Shown: in pieces, positions 1 to 8,066 of the stretch
Numbering within the stretch: position 1 is the stretch's first letter
How the letters are laid out: each line of letters starts with the position of its first letter
DNA from: Bosea sp. (in: a-proteobacteria)
GTDB lineage: Bacteria > Pseudomonadota > Alphaproteobacteria > Rhizobiales > Beijerinckiaceae
DNA: 64,000 bases
Assembly: GCF_023953965.1 (NCBI RefSeq)
Contig: NZ_JAMLIX010000001.1
Coordinates: 992,001 to 1,056,000, forward strand
Direction of reading: 5' to 3'
Notes under the pieces: model-generated
Database searches by the model: none
What the model saw: the letters and a program-made list of their open reading frames with translations, nothing else
What the model was told of the DNA's origin: nothing
Translations under genes and position numbers: made by a program

Positions 1-892
1 TCGAGGAAGCGCCTTCCAGCCGGAAGCCGTCCTCGCCCTCCACGGTCAAGGCCACGGTCGTCCGGCGGATATGGTCGAGGGTGAAGCCGGCGTCGAAGAA
101 GCGGATGAAGGGACCGACTGCCGCGGCGGCGTTGTTGTCCTTGGCCTTGCCGAGCAGCAGCGCCGAGCGGCCCTCGACATCGCGCAGGTTGACGTCGTTG
201 CCGAGCGTGGCGCCGACGATCGCGCCGGTCGAGGCGACGATCAGCACGATCTCCGGCTCGGGATTGTTCCAGTGCGAGGCCGGGTGCAGCCCGGCATCGG
301 CCCCGGTGCCGACCGTCGACATCGGTGGCGCCTTGGTGAAGATCTCGGCATCCGGCCCGATGCCGACCTCGAGATACTGGCTCCAGGCGCCCTGCCCGAT
401 CAGCACCTGCTTGAGATGCATCGCCTCGGCGGAGCCCGGCTTCAGCTTCGAAAGGTCGTCGCCGATGAGATTTCCGATCTCGCTTCGGATCGTTGCAGCC
501 GCCGCCGGGTTGCCGCGCGCCTTCTCCTCGATGACGCGCTCCAGCATCGAGACGGCGAAGGTGACGCCCGCCGCCTTCACCGCCTGGAGGTCGAGCGGCG
601 AGATCAGCCAGGGCCGCTCGGAATCGCGCCCGTCGACGGGGGTGTTGGCGAGGATATCGGCAAGCGTGCCGATCGCCTCGCCCGGCGCCTGGCGCAGCGC
701 GGCGGCCGGGTCGGCGGCCTCGCAGAGATCGCGGGCCGTGGGAAATCGCGCCGTCACGTCGACGAGCTCGCCGCCCCGCGGCGTCACCACCGCCGGGCCG
801 CCGAGATCGGGCCGCCAGACGCGCCCGGCGAGCGCGGCGGCATCGGCGTCCACGGGCAGGGTCGCGGTCACGGAAAGGGCGAGGTTCGGCAT
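1..892 (-). CDS. Fumarylacetoacetate hydrolase (FAH) family protein, 3' end outside window
   Basis: Reading the minus strand from the ATG at 892 gives an open frame (MPNLALSVTATLP...) that runs off the left edge after 297 codons. The later part has the FAH-fold core: HPASHWNNPEPEIVLIV with the acidic metal-binding residues, then GNDVNLRDVEGRSALLLGKA. FAH proteins of this long form act on 2-keto-3-deoxy sugar acids or other beta-diketo acids as dehydratases or hydrolases; the substrate cannot be told here. The gene is divergent from ugpB with about 200 bp between them. Plus-strand frames covering this stretch are arginine/alanine-rich shadows. The family assignment is firm; the specific reaction is unknown. 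Confidence 0.82.
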   Translation of the reverse strand, partial: MPNLALSVTATLPVDADAAALAGRVWRPDLGGPAVVTPRGGELVDVTARFPTARDLCEAADPAAALRQAPGEAIGTLADILANTPVDGRDSERPWLISPLDLQAVKAAGVTFAVSMLERVIEEKARGNPAAAATIRSEIGNLIGDDLSKLKPGSAEAMHLKQVLIGQGAWSQYLEVGIGPDAEIFTKAPPMSTVGTGADAGLHPASHWNNPEPEIVLIVASTGAIVGATLGNDVNLRDVEGRSALLLGKAKDNNAAAAVGPFIRFFDAGFTLDHIRRTTVALTVEGEDGFRLEGASS

Positions 893-1006
893 GGCGCGGC
901 ATCCACGGGCGGTTTCGGACAAGGGCAGCACAGATCAACCCGGAATGCGCGCCCGCGCAAGCCGGCGAACCCCGACCATAGGCGCATTGCGGCAGGCTTC
1001 ATTGAT

Positions 1007-1024
1007 TTGTCATTGAATTGTCGT
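1007..1024 (+). promoter_or_regulatory. Probable PHO box upstream of ugpB
   Basis: TTGTCAT-TGAA-TTGTCGT forms two 7-bp direct repeats spaced 11 bp start to start, the layout of PhoB boxes (CTGTCAT-N4-CTGTCAT). It ends 72 bp before the ugpB ATG. A TGCTAG sequence about 10 bp downstream could serve as the -10. ugp operons are classic PhoB targets, so motif and gene agree. Confidence 0.65.
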
Positions 1025-1096
1025 CTGCGCTTCGTGCTAGCTTGCGCACCAACGACAAGAACCGCGGCGGCGTCCGCGAATAGGGAGATTCGAGCC

Positions 1097-2422
1097 ATGA
1101 TCACAAGAACGCGCATCCTGTTGTCGGTCGCGGCCTTCGCGCTGGCGGGCGCCACGCCTGCCCTCGCGCAGACCGAGATCCAGTGGTGGCACGCGCTGAC
1201 CGGTGCCAACAACGACGTCGTCGTCAAGCTCGCCGAGGACTTCAACGCCTCGCAGAAGGACTACAAGGTCGTGCCCGTCTACAAGGGCTCCTATCCCGAT
1301 ACGCTGAACGCCGGCATCGCCGCCTTCCGCGCCGGCCAGGCGCCGCACATCCTGCAGGTCTTCGAGGTCGGCACCGGCACGATGATGTCGGCCAAGGGCG
1401 CGATCAAGCCGGTCCACGAGGTGATGAACGAAGCCGGCGAGAAGTTCGATCCGAACAGCTATCTGCCCGCCATCACCGGCTATTACTCGACGGCAAAGGG
1501 CGAGATGCTCTCGATGCCGTTCAACTCCTCCTCGATGGTGATGTGGTTCAACAAGGACGCCTTCCGGAAGGCGGGCCTCGACCCGGAGAACCCGCCGAAG
1601 ACCTGGCCCGAGACCTTCGAGGCCGCCAAGAAGCTGAAGGCCGCCGGCTTCGACAAATGCGGCGTCTCGAACGCCTGGGCGACCTGGGCGAACATCGAGC
1701 AGTTCGGTGCCTGGCACAACATCCCGCTCTCGACCCAGGTCAACGGCATGGCCGGCTTCGACGCGGTCATGACCTTCAACAAGAGCCCGGCCTTCCTCAA
1801 GCACTGGACCAATCTGGTCGCGCTGCAGAAGGACAAGACCTACGACTATTCCGGCCGCACCAACAATGGCGAGGGCCGCTTCACCTCGGGCGAATGCCCG
1901 ATCTTCCTGACCTCCTCGGGCTTCTTCGGCAACGTCAAGGCGAACGCCAAGTTCGACTGGGGCAACGCCCCGATGCCGTATTACCCGGATGTGGAGGGCG
2001 CCCCGCAGAACTCGATCATCGGCGGCGCCTCGCTGTGGGTGATGGGCGGCAAGAAGGCCGAGGAATACAAGGGCGTCGCCAAGTTCTTCAGCTTCCTCTC
2101 CGATGTCGACCGGCAGGTGAAGCTGCACACCGAATCCGGCTATCTGCCGATCACCAAGGCGGCCTATGAGAAGGTCAAGGCCTCGGGCTTCTACAAGGAC
2201 AAGCCCTATCTCGAGACCCCGATCCTCGAGCTCACCAACAAGGCCCCGACCGACAACTCCAAGGGCCTGCGCTATGGCAGCCTCGTCCAGATCCGCGACA
2301 TCTGGTCGGAGGAGCTGGAGGCGGCGCTGAACGGCCAGAAGTCGCCGCAGGCGGCGCTGGACGCAGCCGTCGAGCGCGGCAACCAGATGCTGCGCCAGTT
2401 CGAGCGCACCGCGGCGAAGTGA
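1097..2422 (+). CDS. ugpB: sn-glycerol-3-phosphate ABC transporter, periplasmic binding protein UgpB
   Basis: A 441-aa protein with a Sec signal peptide (MITRTRILLSVAAFALAG, cleavage expected after ALAQ). The mature part begins with the UgpB-like pattern QWWHALTG, followed by VYKGSYPDTLNAGIAAFR and QVFEVGTGTMM, which closely match the UgpB family. It captures glycerol-3-phosphate or glycerophosphodiesters in the periplasm and delivers them to UgpAE. The start was chosen at the ATG preceded by GGGAG; the frame stays open much further upstream, but that part is a shadow of the divergent FAH gene. First gene of ugpBAEC, probably under phosphate-starvation control through the upstream PHO box. 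Confidence 0.92.
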   Translation: MITRTRILLSVAAFALAGATPALAQTEIQWWHALTGANNDVVVKLAEDFNASQKDYKVVPVYKGSYPDTLNAGIAAFRAGQAPHILQVFEVGTGTMMSAKGAIKPVHEVMNEAGEKFDPNSYLPAITGYYSTAKGEMLSMPFNSSSMVMWFNKDAFRKAGLDPENPPKTWPETFEAAKKLKAAGFDKCGVSNAWATWANIEQFGAWHNIPLSTQVNGMAGFDAVMTFNKSPAFLKHWTNLVALQKDKTYDYSGRTNNGEGRFTSGECPIFLTSSGFFGNVKANAKFDWGNAPMPYYPDVEGAPQNSIIGGASLWVMGGKKAEEYKGVAKFFSFLSDVDRQVKLHTESGYLPITKAAYEKVKASGFYKDKPYLETPILELTNKAPTDNSKGLRYGSLVQIRDIWSEELEAALNGQKSPQAALDAAVERGNQMLRQFERTAAK

Positions 2423-2444
2423 AACGATCCGCCTACCGCGCTAC

Positions 2445-2537
2445 GTCATCCCGGGCGTAGCGAAGCGAAGACCCGGGATCCATGCCCGAACCGCTCCGGC
2501 ATGGACCCCGGGTCGCCCTCCGGTCGCCCGGGATGAC
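2445..2537. repeat. REP-like palindromic repeat between ugpB and ugpA
   Basis: GTCATCCCGGGCG at 2445-2457 is mirrored by CGCCCGGGATGAC at 2525-2537. An inner pair (GACCCGGG/CCATGCC against GGCATGG/CCCCGGGTC) makes a nested cruciform. It resembles the shorter copies at 17168 and 49549. Lying inside the ugp operon, it could modulate ugpB versus downstream mRNA levels. Confidence 0.75.
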
Positions 2538-2557
2538 CGCGCCGTACAGAGTTCCCG

Positions 2558-3439
2558 ATGCAGAAGAACGCCTATTTCAAGGGGCTGACGATCCCCTTCC
2601 TGCTGCTCTTGCCGCAGCTGGCGATCACCATCGTGTTCTTCTACTGGCCGGCGAGCCAGGCGGTCTGGCAGAGCTTCCTGCTGGAGGACGCCTTCGGCAT
2701 CTCGACGCAGTTCGTCTGGTTCGAGAACTACCAGACGCTGCTCGCCGATCCGGGCTATCTCAGGGCCGCCATCAACACGGCCGTCTTCTCCACCTTCGTC
2801 TGCGCGCTGTCCTTGTCGATCGCGCTGCTCTTTGCGGTGATGGCCGACCGGCAGCTCAGGGGAGCGGAGATCTACAAGACGCTGCTGATCTGGCCCTATG
2901 CGGTGGCGCCGGCCATCGCCGGCGTGCTCTGGCTGTTCATGTTCGACCCCTCGCTCGGCATCCTGGCGCGCGGCCTCGAATGGCTCGGCATCGCCTGGAA
3001 CCCGCGGCTGAACGGCAACGACGCGATGCTGCTGATCATCATGGCCGCGACCTGGAAGCAGATCAGCTACAATTTCCTGTTCTTCCTCGCCGGGCTGCAA
3101 TCGATCCCGAAAAGCGTGATCGAGGCGGCGGTGATCGACGGCGCCCGGCCGATGCGCCGGTTCTGGACGATCGTCTTCCCGCTGCTCTCGCCGACGACCT
3201 TCTTCCTGCTCGTCGTCAACATCGTCTACGTCTTCTTCGACACCTTCGGCATCATCGACGCGGTGACCGGCGGCGGCCCCTCGGGCGCGACCGAGACCCT
3301 GGTCTACAAGGTCTTCTCCGACGGCAAGGGCGGCTCCGATCTCGGCGGCTCGGCGGCGCAGTCGGTGCTGCTGCTGATCATGGTGATCGGGCTCACCGCG
3401 ATCCAGTTCCGCTTCATCGAGCGCAAGGTGAGCTACTGA
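2558..3439 (+). CDS. ugpA: sn-glycerol-3-phosphate ABC transporter permease UgpA
   Basis: A 293-aa inner-membrane permease, the normal size for UgpA. It has six hydrophobic segments, beginning with FLLLLPQLAITIVFFYWPAS near residue 15. The EAA loop EAAVIDGARPMRRFWTIVFP, near residues 190-210, contacts the ATPase. It forms the membrane channel with UgpE. It lies 135 bp after ugpB, the gap being filled by a palindromic repeat, and overlaps ugpE by one base (TGATG), indicating coupled translation. Confidence 0.93.
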   Translation: MQKNAYFKGLTIPFLLLLPQLAITIVFFYWPASQAVWQSFLLEDAFGISTQFVWFENYQTLLADPGYLRAAINTAVFSTFVCALSLSIALLFAVMADRQLRGAEIYKTLLIWPYAVAPAIAGVLWLFMFDPSLGILARGLEWLGIAWNPRLNGNDAMLLIIMAATWKQISYNFLFFLAGLQSIPKSVIEAAVIDGARPMRRFWTIVFPLLSPTTFFLLVVNIVYVFFDTFGIIDAVTGGGPSGATETLVYKVFSDGKGGSDLGGSAAQSVLLLIMVIGLTAIQFRFIERKVSY

Positions 3440-4287
3440 TGGTCGAGGACCGGCGCCTGGGCGACGCGATCGCCTATCTCATCCTGACGATCGGCGTCCT
3501 GATCGTCGCCTTCCCGGTCTGGCTGACCTTCGTCGCCTCGACCTGGGACGCCGCGACCGTGATCAACGGCCAGATGCCGCTCTATCCCGGCCCGTATTTC
3601 CTGGAGAACTACAACCGCATCCTGTTCGTCGGCACCTCGAGCACGACGCGCGAGCCGGTGATCCACATGATGCTGAACTCCTTCATCATGGCGATGGCGA
3701 TCGCGCTCGGAAAGATCTTCATCTCGGTGCTTTCGGCCTATGCGGTGGTCTATTACCGCTTCCCCTTCCGGATGACGGCGTTCTGGATCATCTTCGTCAC
3801 GCTGATGCTTCCCGTCGAGGTGCGCATCTTCCCGACCTTCAAGATCGTCTCCGACCTCAACATGCTCGACACCTATCAGGGGCTGGCCGTGCCGCTGATC
3901 GCCTCGGCGACGGGCACGCTCTTGTTCCGGCAGTTTTTCATGACGATCCCCGACGAGTTGCTGGAAGCGTCCAAGATCGACGGCGCCGGCCCGTTCAAGT
4001 TCTTCAAGGACACGCTGATCCCGCTTTCGATGACGACGATCGCGGCGCTGTTCGTCATCCAGTTAATCTATGGCTGGAACCAGTATCTCTGGCCGCTCTT
4101 GGTGACGACGAAGGACTCGATGCAGACCATCGTCATCGCCATCAAGAAGATGATCGTCACCGCCGACGCGCTGACGGAATGGCAGCTCGCCATGGCCACC
4201 GCCATGCTGGCGATGCTGCCGCCCGTCTTCGTCGTCATCGCCATGCAGAGGCTCTTCGTGAAGGGCCTGGTCGAAACCGAGAAGTAA
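3439..4287 (+). CDS. ugpE: sn-glycerol-3-phosphate ABC transporter permease UgpE
   Basis: A 282-aa permease, the same length as known UgpE proteins. A cytoplasmic N-terminus precedes the first membrane span (AYLILTIGVLIVAFPVWL). The EAA motif is EASKIDGAGPFKFFKDTLIP in the C-terminal half. The start is the ATG overlapping the ugpA stop; an in-frame extension further upstream is only a shadow of ugpA. It is paired with UgpA in the inner membrane and followed 7 bp later by the ATPase gene. Confidence 0.93.
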   Translation: MVEDRRLGDAIAYLILTIGVLIVAFPVWLTFVASTWDAATVINGQMPLYPGPYFLENYNRILFVGTSSTTREPVIHMMLNSFIMAMAIALGKIFISVLSAYAVVYYRFPFRMTAFWIIFVTLMLPVEVRIFPTFKIVSDLNMLDTYQGLAVPLIASATGTLLFRQFFMTIPDELLEASKIDGAGPFKFFKDTLIPLSMTTIAALFVIQLIYGWNQYLWPLLVTTKDSMQTIVIAIKKMIVTADALTEWQLAMATAMLAMLPPVFVVIAMQRLFVKGLVETEK

Positions 4288-4294
4288 TTCGCGA

Positions 4295-5374
4295 ATGGCC
4301 CAGGTCACCCTCACCAACGTCAAGAAGGTCTATGCCGGCGCGGTCGAGGCCGTGAAGAGCGTCACCTTCGACATTCCCGACGGCGGCTTCTGCGTCCTCG
4401 TCGGCCCCTCCGGCTGCGGCAAGTCCACGCTGCTGCGCATGGTCGCCGGGCTCGAGACGATCACCTCCGGCGAGGTCGCGATCGGCGGGCGCGTCGTCAA
4501 CGAGATCGAGCCGGCCGACCGCGATATCGCGATGGTGTTCCAGAACTATGCGCTCTATCCGCATATGAACATCTACGACAACATGGCCTATGGCCTGCGC
4601 AACCGCGGCACGCCGAAGGACGAGATCGACAAGCGCGTGCGCGAGGCCGCCCGCATCCTGGCGATCGAGCCCTTCCTGGACCGCCGGCCGCGCCAGCTCT
4701 CCGGCGGCCAGCGCCAGCGCGTCGCCATGGGCCGCGCCATCGTGCGCAAGCCGCAGGTCTTCCTGTTCGACGAGCCGCTCTCCAACCTCGACGCCAAGCT
4801 GCGCGTCCAGATGCGCGTCGAGATCAAGAAGCTGCAGCGCGCGCTCGGCGTCACCGCGATCTACGTCACCCACGACCAGGTCGAGGCGATGACGCTCTCC
4901 GACAAGCTCGTGGTGATGAATGCCGGCCAGGTCGAGCAGATCGGCATCCCCGCCGAGGTCTATCGCAAGCCGGCGAGCAAATTCGTCGCGACCTTCATCG
5001 GCTCGCCGCCGATGAACATCCTGCCCGGCACGGTCGATGGTCACGGCATCGTCGCGCTGGGCGATGCGATCATCGAGGTCCGCGACCTCAGCGAGGATCT
5101 GGCGGCGCAGGCGCCGGTCGAGGTGGGCCTGCGCCCCGAGGATGTCGAGGTCGCCTCGGAGGGGCAGGCGGGCTCGCTGCCCTTCGACGTCGAGTTCATC
5201 GAGGAACTGGGCGCAACGCAGCTCTTCCACGGCAAGCTTTCCGGCCAGCCCTTCGTGATGCAGGCGGCGACGGGCGATGTCGCGGCGCAGGAGGGGCGGC
5301 TGTGGATCACGGTCGACCCCGACAAGATCCATGTCTTCGATCCGAAGACCGGCGCGAGGCTGGGACGAGGCTGA
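4295..5374 (+). CDS. ugpC: sn-glycerol-3-phosphate ABC transporter ATP-binding protein UgpC
   Basis: A 359-aa MalK/UgpC-type ATPase. Walker A GPSGCGKST lies near residues 37-45, Q-loop VFQNYALYPH near 81, signature LSGGQRQRVAMGRA near 135, and Walker B VFLFDEPLSNLDA near 155, followed by the switch His in THDQVEAMTL. The C-terminal 120 residues form the TOBE/OB regulatory domain typical of sugar and polyol importers. It energises UgpAE. Last gene of the operon, it ends 11 bp before the convergent hemW stop. Confidence 0.93.
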   Translation: MAQVTLTNVKKVYAGAVEAVKSVTFDIPDGGFCVLVGPSGCGKSTLLRMVAGLETITSGEVAIGGRVVNEIEPADRDIAMVFQNYALYPHMNIYDNMAYGLRNRGTPKDEIDKRVREAARILAIEPFLDRRPRQLSGGQRQRVAMGRAIVRKPQVFLFDEPLSNLDAKLRVQMRVEIKKLQRALGVTAIYVTHDQVEAMTLSDKLVVMNAGQVEQIGIPAEVYRKPASKFVATFIGSPPMNILPGTVDGHGIVALGDAIIEVRDLSEDLAAQAPVEVGLRPEDVEVASEGQAGSLPFDVEFIEELGATQLFHGKLSGQPFVMQAATGDVAAQEGRLWITVDPDKIHVFDPKTGARLGRG

Positions 5375-5385
5375 TACGGCGACCT

Positions 5386-6561
5386 TCAGGCCGCCAGATC
5401 CGCCACCAGCGCGTCGAGCAGCAGCGCCCCGTCCGGAGTCGCCGCGAGCCGGCCGCCGGCGCGGCGCATCAGCAGCTTCTCCTCGATCAGGCTGGCGACG
5501 CGCTTCCCATCGAGCTTTCTCCCCGCCAGGGCGGCGAACACGGCCGGGTCGATGCCCTCGACGAGGCGCAAGCCCATCAGTAGGTATTCGTCGCCCTGCG
5601 CTTCCGCGCTCAGGCGCTCGTCCTCGACCAGCGCATGGCCCTCGGCCTCCACCCGTTCCAGCCAGATTTCCGGCCGCTTCTCGGTCGAGTGCGCCATCCG
5701 GCCTTCCGCCGTCACCAGCCTGCCATGGGCGCCGGGGCCGATGCCGGCATATTCGCCATAATGCCAGTAGACCAGGTTGTGCCGGCATTCGGCGCCGGGC
5801 CGCGCGTGGTTCGAGATCTCGTAGACCGGCAGGCCGTGTTTCGCGGTGACCTCCTGCGTCGTCTCGTAGAGCGCGGCGCCCGCTTCGGGGTCGGGGATGG
5901 CGAGCTTGCCGGCGCGGAACAGCCGGTCGAAGGCGGTGCCGGGCTCGATGGTGAGCTGGTAGAGCGAGAGATGCTCGGCCGCATGCCCGATCGCCTGCTC
6001 GAGCTCGGCGCGCCAGAGCGCCGGCGTCTGCGCCGGCGAGCGGGCATAGATCAGGTCGAAGGAATAGCGCTCGAAATATTTTCGCGCGATCGCCACCGCC
6101 GCCAGCGCCTCCCCGGCGGTATGCATGCGGCCGAGCGCCTTGAGGTCGGCGTCGTTCAGCGCCTGCACGCCGAGCGAGACGCGGTTGACGCCGGCCGCCC
6201 GGAAATCGCGGAAGCGCCCGGCCTCGACGCTGGTCGGATTGGCCTCCAGCGTCACCTCGCACTGCGGATCGACGGCCCAATGCGCACCGATGGCGTCGAG
6301 GATCGCGCCGACGGTCGCCCCCTCCATCAGCGAGGGCGTGCCGCCGCCGAAGAAGATCGAGGAGACGGTGCGCCCCGGCGCCAGCGCGGCGCGGTGGGCG
6401 ATCTCGCGGCGGAAGGCGGCGATATAGCGCTGCTGGTCGGGCGGTTGCAGCCGCACATGGCTGTTGAAGTCGCAATAGGGGCATTTGGCCAGGCAGAACG
6501 GCCAATGCACATAGACGGCGAAACCCGCATCCGCAGTCGGATGCGCGGCAACGGCGCTCAC
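5386..6561 (-). CDS. hemW: Radical SAM heme chaperone HemW (coproporphyrinogen III oxidase-like)
   Basis: A 391-aa radical SAM protein. Cys23, Cys27 and Cys30 form the CxxxCxxC cluster motif (CLAKCPYC), and GGGTPSLM near residue 71 belongs to SAM binding. HemW proteins lack the extra N-terminal cysteine region of true HemN and act as heme-transfer chaperones for respiratory enzymes; many are misnamed coproporphyrinogen dehydrogenase. Its start overlaps the rdgB stop by 4 bp, so it is the third gene of rph-rdgB-hemW, an order common in alphaproteobacteria. Confidence 0.92.
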   Translation of the reverse strand: MSAVAAHPTADAGFAVYVHWPFCLAKCPYCDFNSHVRLQPPDQQRYIAAFRREIAHRAALAPGRTVSSIFFGGGTPSLMEGATVGAILDAIGAHWAVDPQCEVTLEANPTSVEAGRFRDFRAAGVNRVSLGVQALNDADLKALGRMHTAGEALAAVAIARKYFERYSFDLIYARSPAQTPALWRAELEQAIGHAAEHLSLYQLTIEPGTAFDRLFRAGKLAIPDPEAGAALYETTQEVTAKHGLPVYEISNHARPGAECRHNLVYWHYGEYAGIGPGAHGRLVTAEGRMAHSTEKRPEIWLERVEAEGHALVEDERLSAEAQGDEYLLMGLRLVEGIDPAVFAALAGRKLDGKRVASLIEEKLLMRRAGGRLAATPDGALLLDALVADLAA

Positions 6562-7205
6562 GCCGGCTTCCGCAGGCAGGCGGCGGCGAGGCGATGGAAG
6601 GCGCGCGCCCGGTGCGAAAGGCCGGGCGAGCCGTCGGCCGGGATGCCGTGCTTTTCCCCGGCCGTCATCTCGCCGAAAGTCCTGGCGTGGCCGTCGGGCA
6701 GGAAGACGGGGTCGTAGCCGAAGCCGCTCGTGCCGCGCGCCTGATCGGTCACGGTGCCGAAGACGCGGCCCTCGAACAGCTCCTGGTGCCCGTCCGGCCA
6801 GGCGATCACCAGCGCCGAGACGAAATGCGCCCTGCGCTTGTCGGGCGTGACGGCGCCGCGCTTGGCGAGCTCCATCTGGACGCGGCCGATCGCCGGGGCG
6901 AAGTCCTTAGCCTGCCCCGCCCAGTTGGCCGAGAACAGGCCCGGCGCCCCGTCGAGCGCATCGATGCAGATGCCGGAATCGTCGGAAAGCGCCGGCAGGC
7001 CGCTGGCGCTCGCGGCGGCGACCGCCTTGATCGCCGCGTTCTCGGAAAACATCATGCCGTCCTCGACCGGCTCGGGCAGGCCGAGTTCCCCGGCCGAGAC
7101 CAGCGCGATGCCATAGGGCGCGAGCAGCTCGCGCATTTCGCGCAGCTTGCCCGGATTGTGGGTCGCGATCACGACCTTGCCGGTGAGGAGGCGGTGCGGG
7201 CTCAT
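6558..7205 (-). CDS. rdgB: XTP/dITP diphosphatase (non-canonical purine NTP pyrophosphatase) RdgB
   Basis: A 215-aa Ham1/RdgB-family enzyme that hydrolyses dITP, XTP and ITP to the monophosphates, keeping deaminated purines out of DNA and RNA. It shows the N-terminal VIATHNPGKLREM substrate loop, the metal-binding SDDSGICIDALDGAPG stretch and FGYDPVF near the C-terminus. The start is MSPHRLL at 7205; the frame is open further upstream inside rph but lacks family similarity there. It begins 2 bp after the rph stop. Confidence 0.93.
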   Translation of the reverse strand: MSPHRLLTGKVVIATHNPGKLREMRELLAPYGIALVSAGELGLPEPVEDGMMFSENAAIKAVAAASASGLPALSDDSGICIDALDGAPGLFSANWAGQAKDFAPAIGRVQMELAKRGAVTPDKRRAHFVSALVIAWPDGHQELFEGRVFGTVTDQARGTSGFGYDPVFLPDGHARTFGEMTAGEKHGIPADGSPGLSHRARAFHRLAAACLRKPA

Positions 7206-7207
7206 CG

Positions 7208-7924
7208 TCAGGCCACCGCCGCCTTCTGCAGCGCGACGAGCCTGGAAACCCCGCCCTTGGCGAGCTTGAGCAGCGCAAGCAATTCCTCTTCCGAGAACGG
7301 TGCGCCCTCGGCCGTGCCCTGCACCTCGACGAGGCCGCCCGTGCCGGTGATGACGAAGTTCGCGTCGGTCTGGGCGCCGGAATCCTCGACATAATCGAGA
7401 TCGATCACCGGCTGCCCTGCGACGATGCCGCAGGAGACGGCCGCGACATGGTCCTTCAGCGGGTTCGTGCCCTTGAGCAAATTGCGCCCTTCCATCCATT
7501 TCAGCGCGTCGTGCAGCGCGACCCAGGCGCCGGTGATCGAGGCGGTGCGGGTTCCGCCATCGGCCTGGAGCACGTCGCAGTCGACGACGATCTGGCGCTC
7601 GCCGATCGCGGTGAGATCGACGACGGCGCGAAGCGAGCGGCCGACCAGGCGCTGGATCTCCTGCGTGCGGCCCGACGGCTTGCCGGAAGTGACCTCGCGG
7701 CGCGTCCGCTCATGGGTCGCGCGCGGCAGCATGGAATATTCGGCCGTGACCCAGCCCTTGCCGGTGCCGCGCAGCCAGGGCGGCCCCTTTTCCTCGACGG
7801 TCGCGGCGCAGAGCACCTTGGTCTCGCCGAACGTCACCATGCAGGAGCCTTCGGCATAGCGCACCACGCCGCGTTCGAGCGTGACCTTGCGCATCTCGTC
7901 GGCGGCGCGTTTGGAGGGTCGCAT
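7208..7924 (-). CDS. rph: Ribonuclease PH
   Basis: A 238-aa RNase PH, the standard length. It performs phosphorolytic 3' trimming of tRNA precursors. The start is MRPSKRAADEMR, the conserved opening of the family; ribosomal read-through further upstream is not supported. Family stretches include GSCMVTFGETKVLCAA, the phosphate and RNA-binding TSGKPSGRTQEIQRLVGRSLR, and QADGGTRTASITGAWVAL. It is the first gene of rph-rdgB-hemW and divergent from hrcA with 142 bp between starts. Confidence 0.94.
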   Translation of the reverse strand: MRPSKRAADEMRKVTLERGVVRYAEGSCMVTFGETKVLCAATVEEKGPPWLRGTGKGWVTAEYSMLPRATHERTRREVTSGKPSGRTQEIQRLVGRSLRAVVDLTAIGERQIVVDCDVLQADGGTRTASITGAWVALHDALKWMEGRNLLKGTNPLKDHVAAVSCGIVAGQPVIDLDYVEDSGAQTDANFVITGTGGLVEVQGTAEGAPFSEEELLALLKLAKGGVSRLVALQKAAVA

Positions 7925-8066
7925 GGAACTGTCCTGTCGTTCGGGAAGTGGCGGCTTGTAGGCGCTCGCAGCCGACACGGCAAGGCGCCGGCCGCGCCGC
8001 CCCTTGATCCGCGGCCTCCGCATGACGACAATAGGACAAGGAACGACGGTTCGCCTGAACAGGTCC

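Noticed and set aside
71..1096. Long N-terminal extension of the UgpB frame, and another plus-strand frame at 81-1016
   Set aside because: Arg/Gly/Ala-rich shadows of the divergent minus-strand FAH gene; UgpB similarity and its signal peptide begin at 1097.
7925..8066. CIRCE element near hrcA
   Set aside because: No TTAGCACTC-N9-GAGTGCTAA-like dyad could be found between rph and hrcA.
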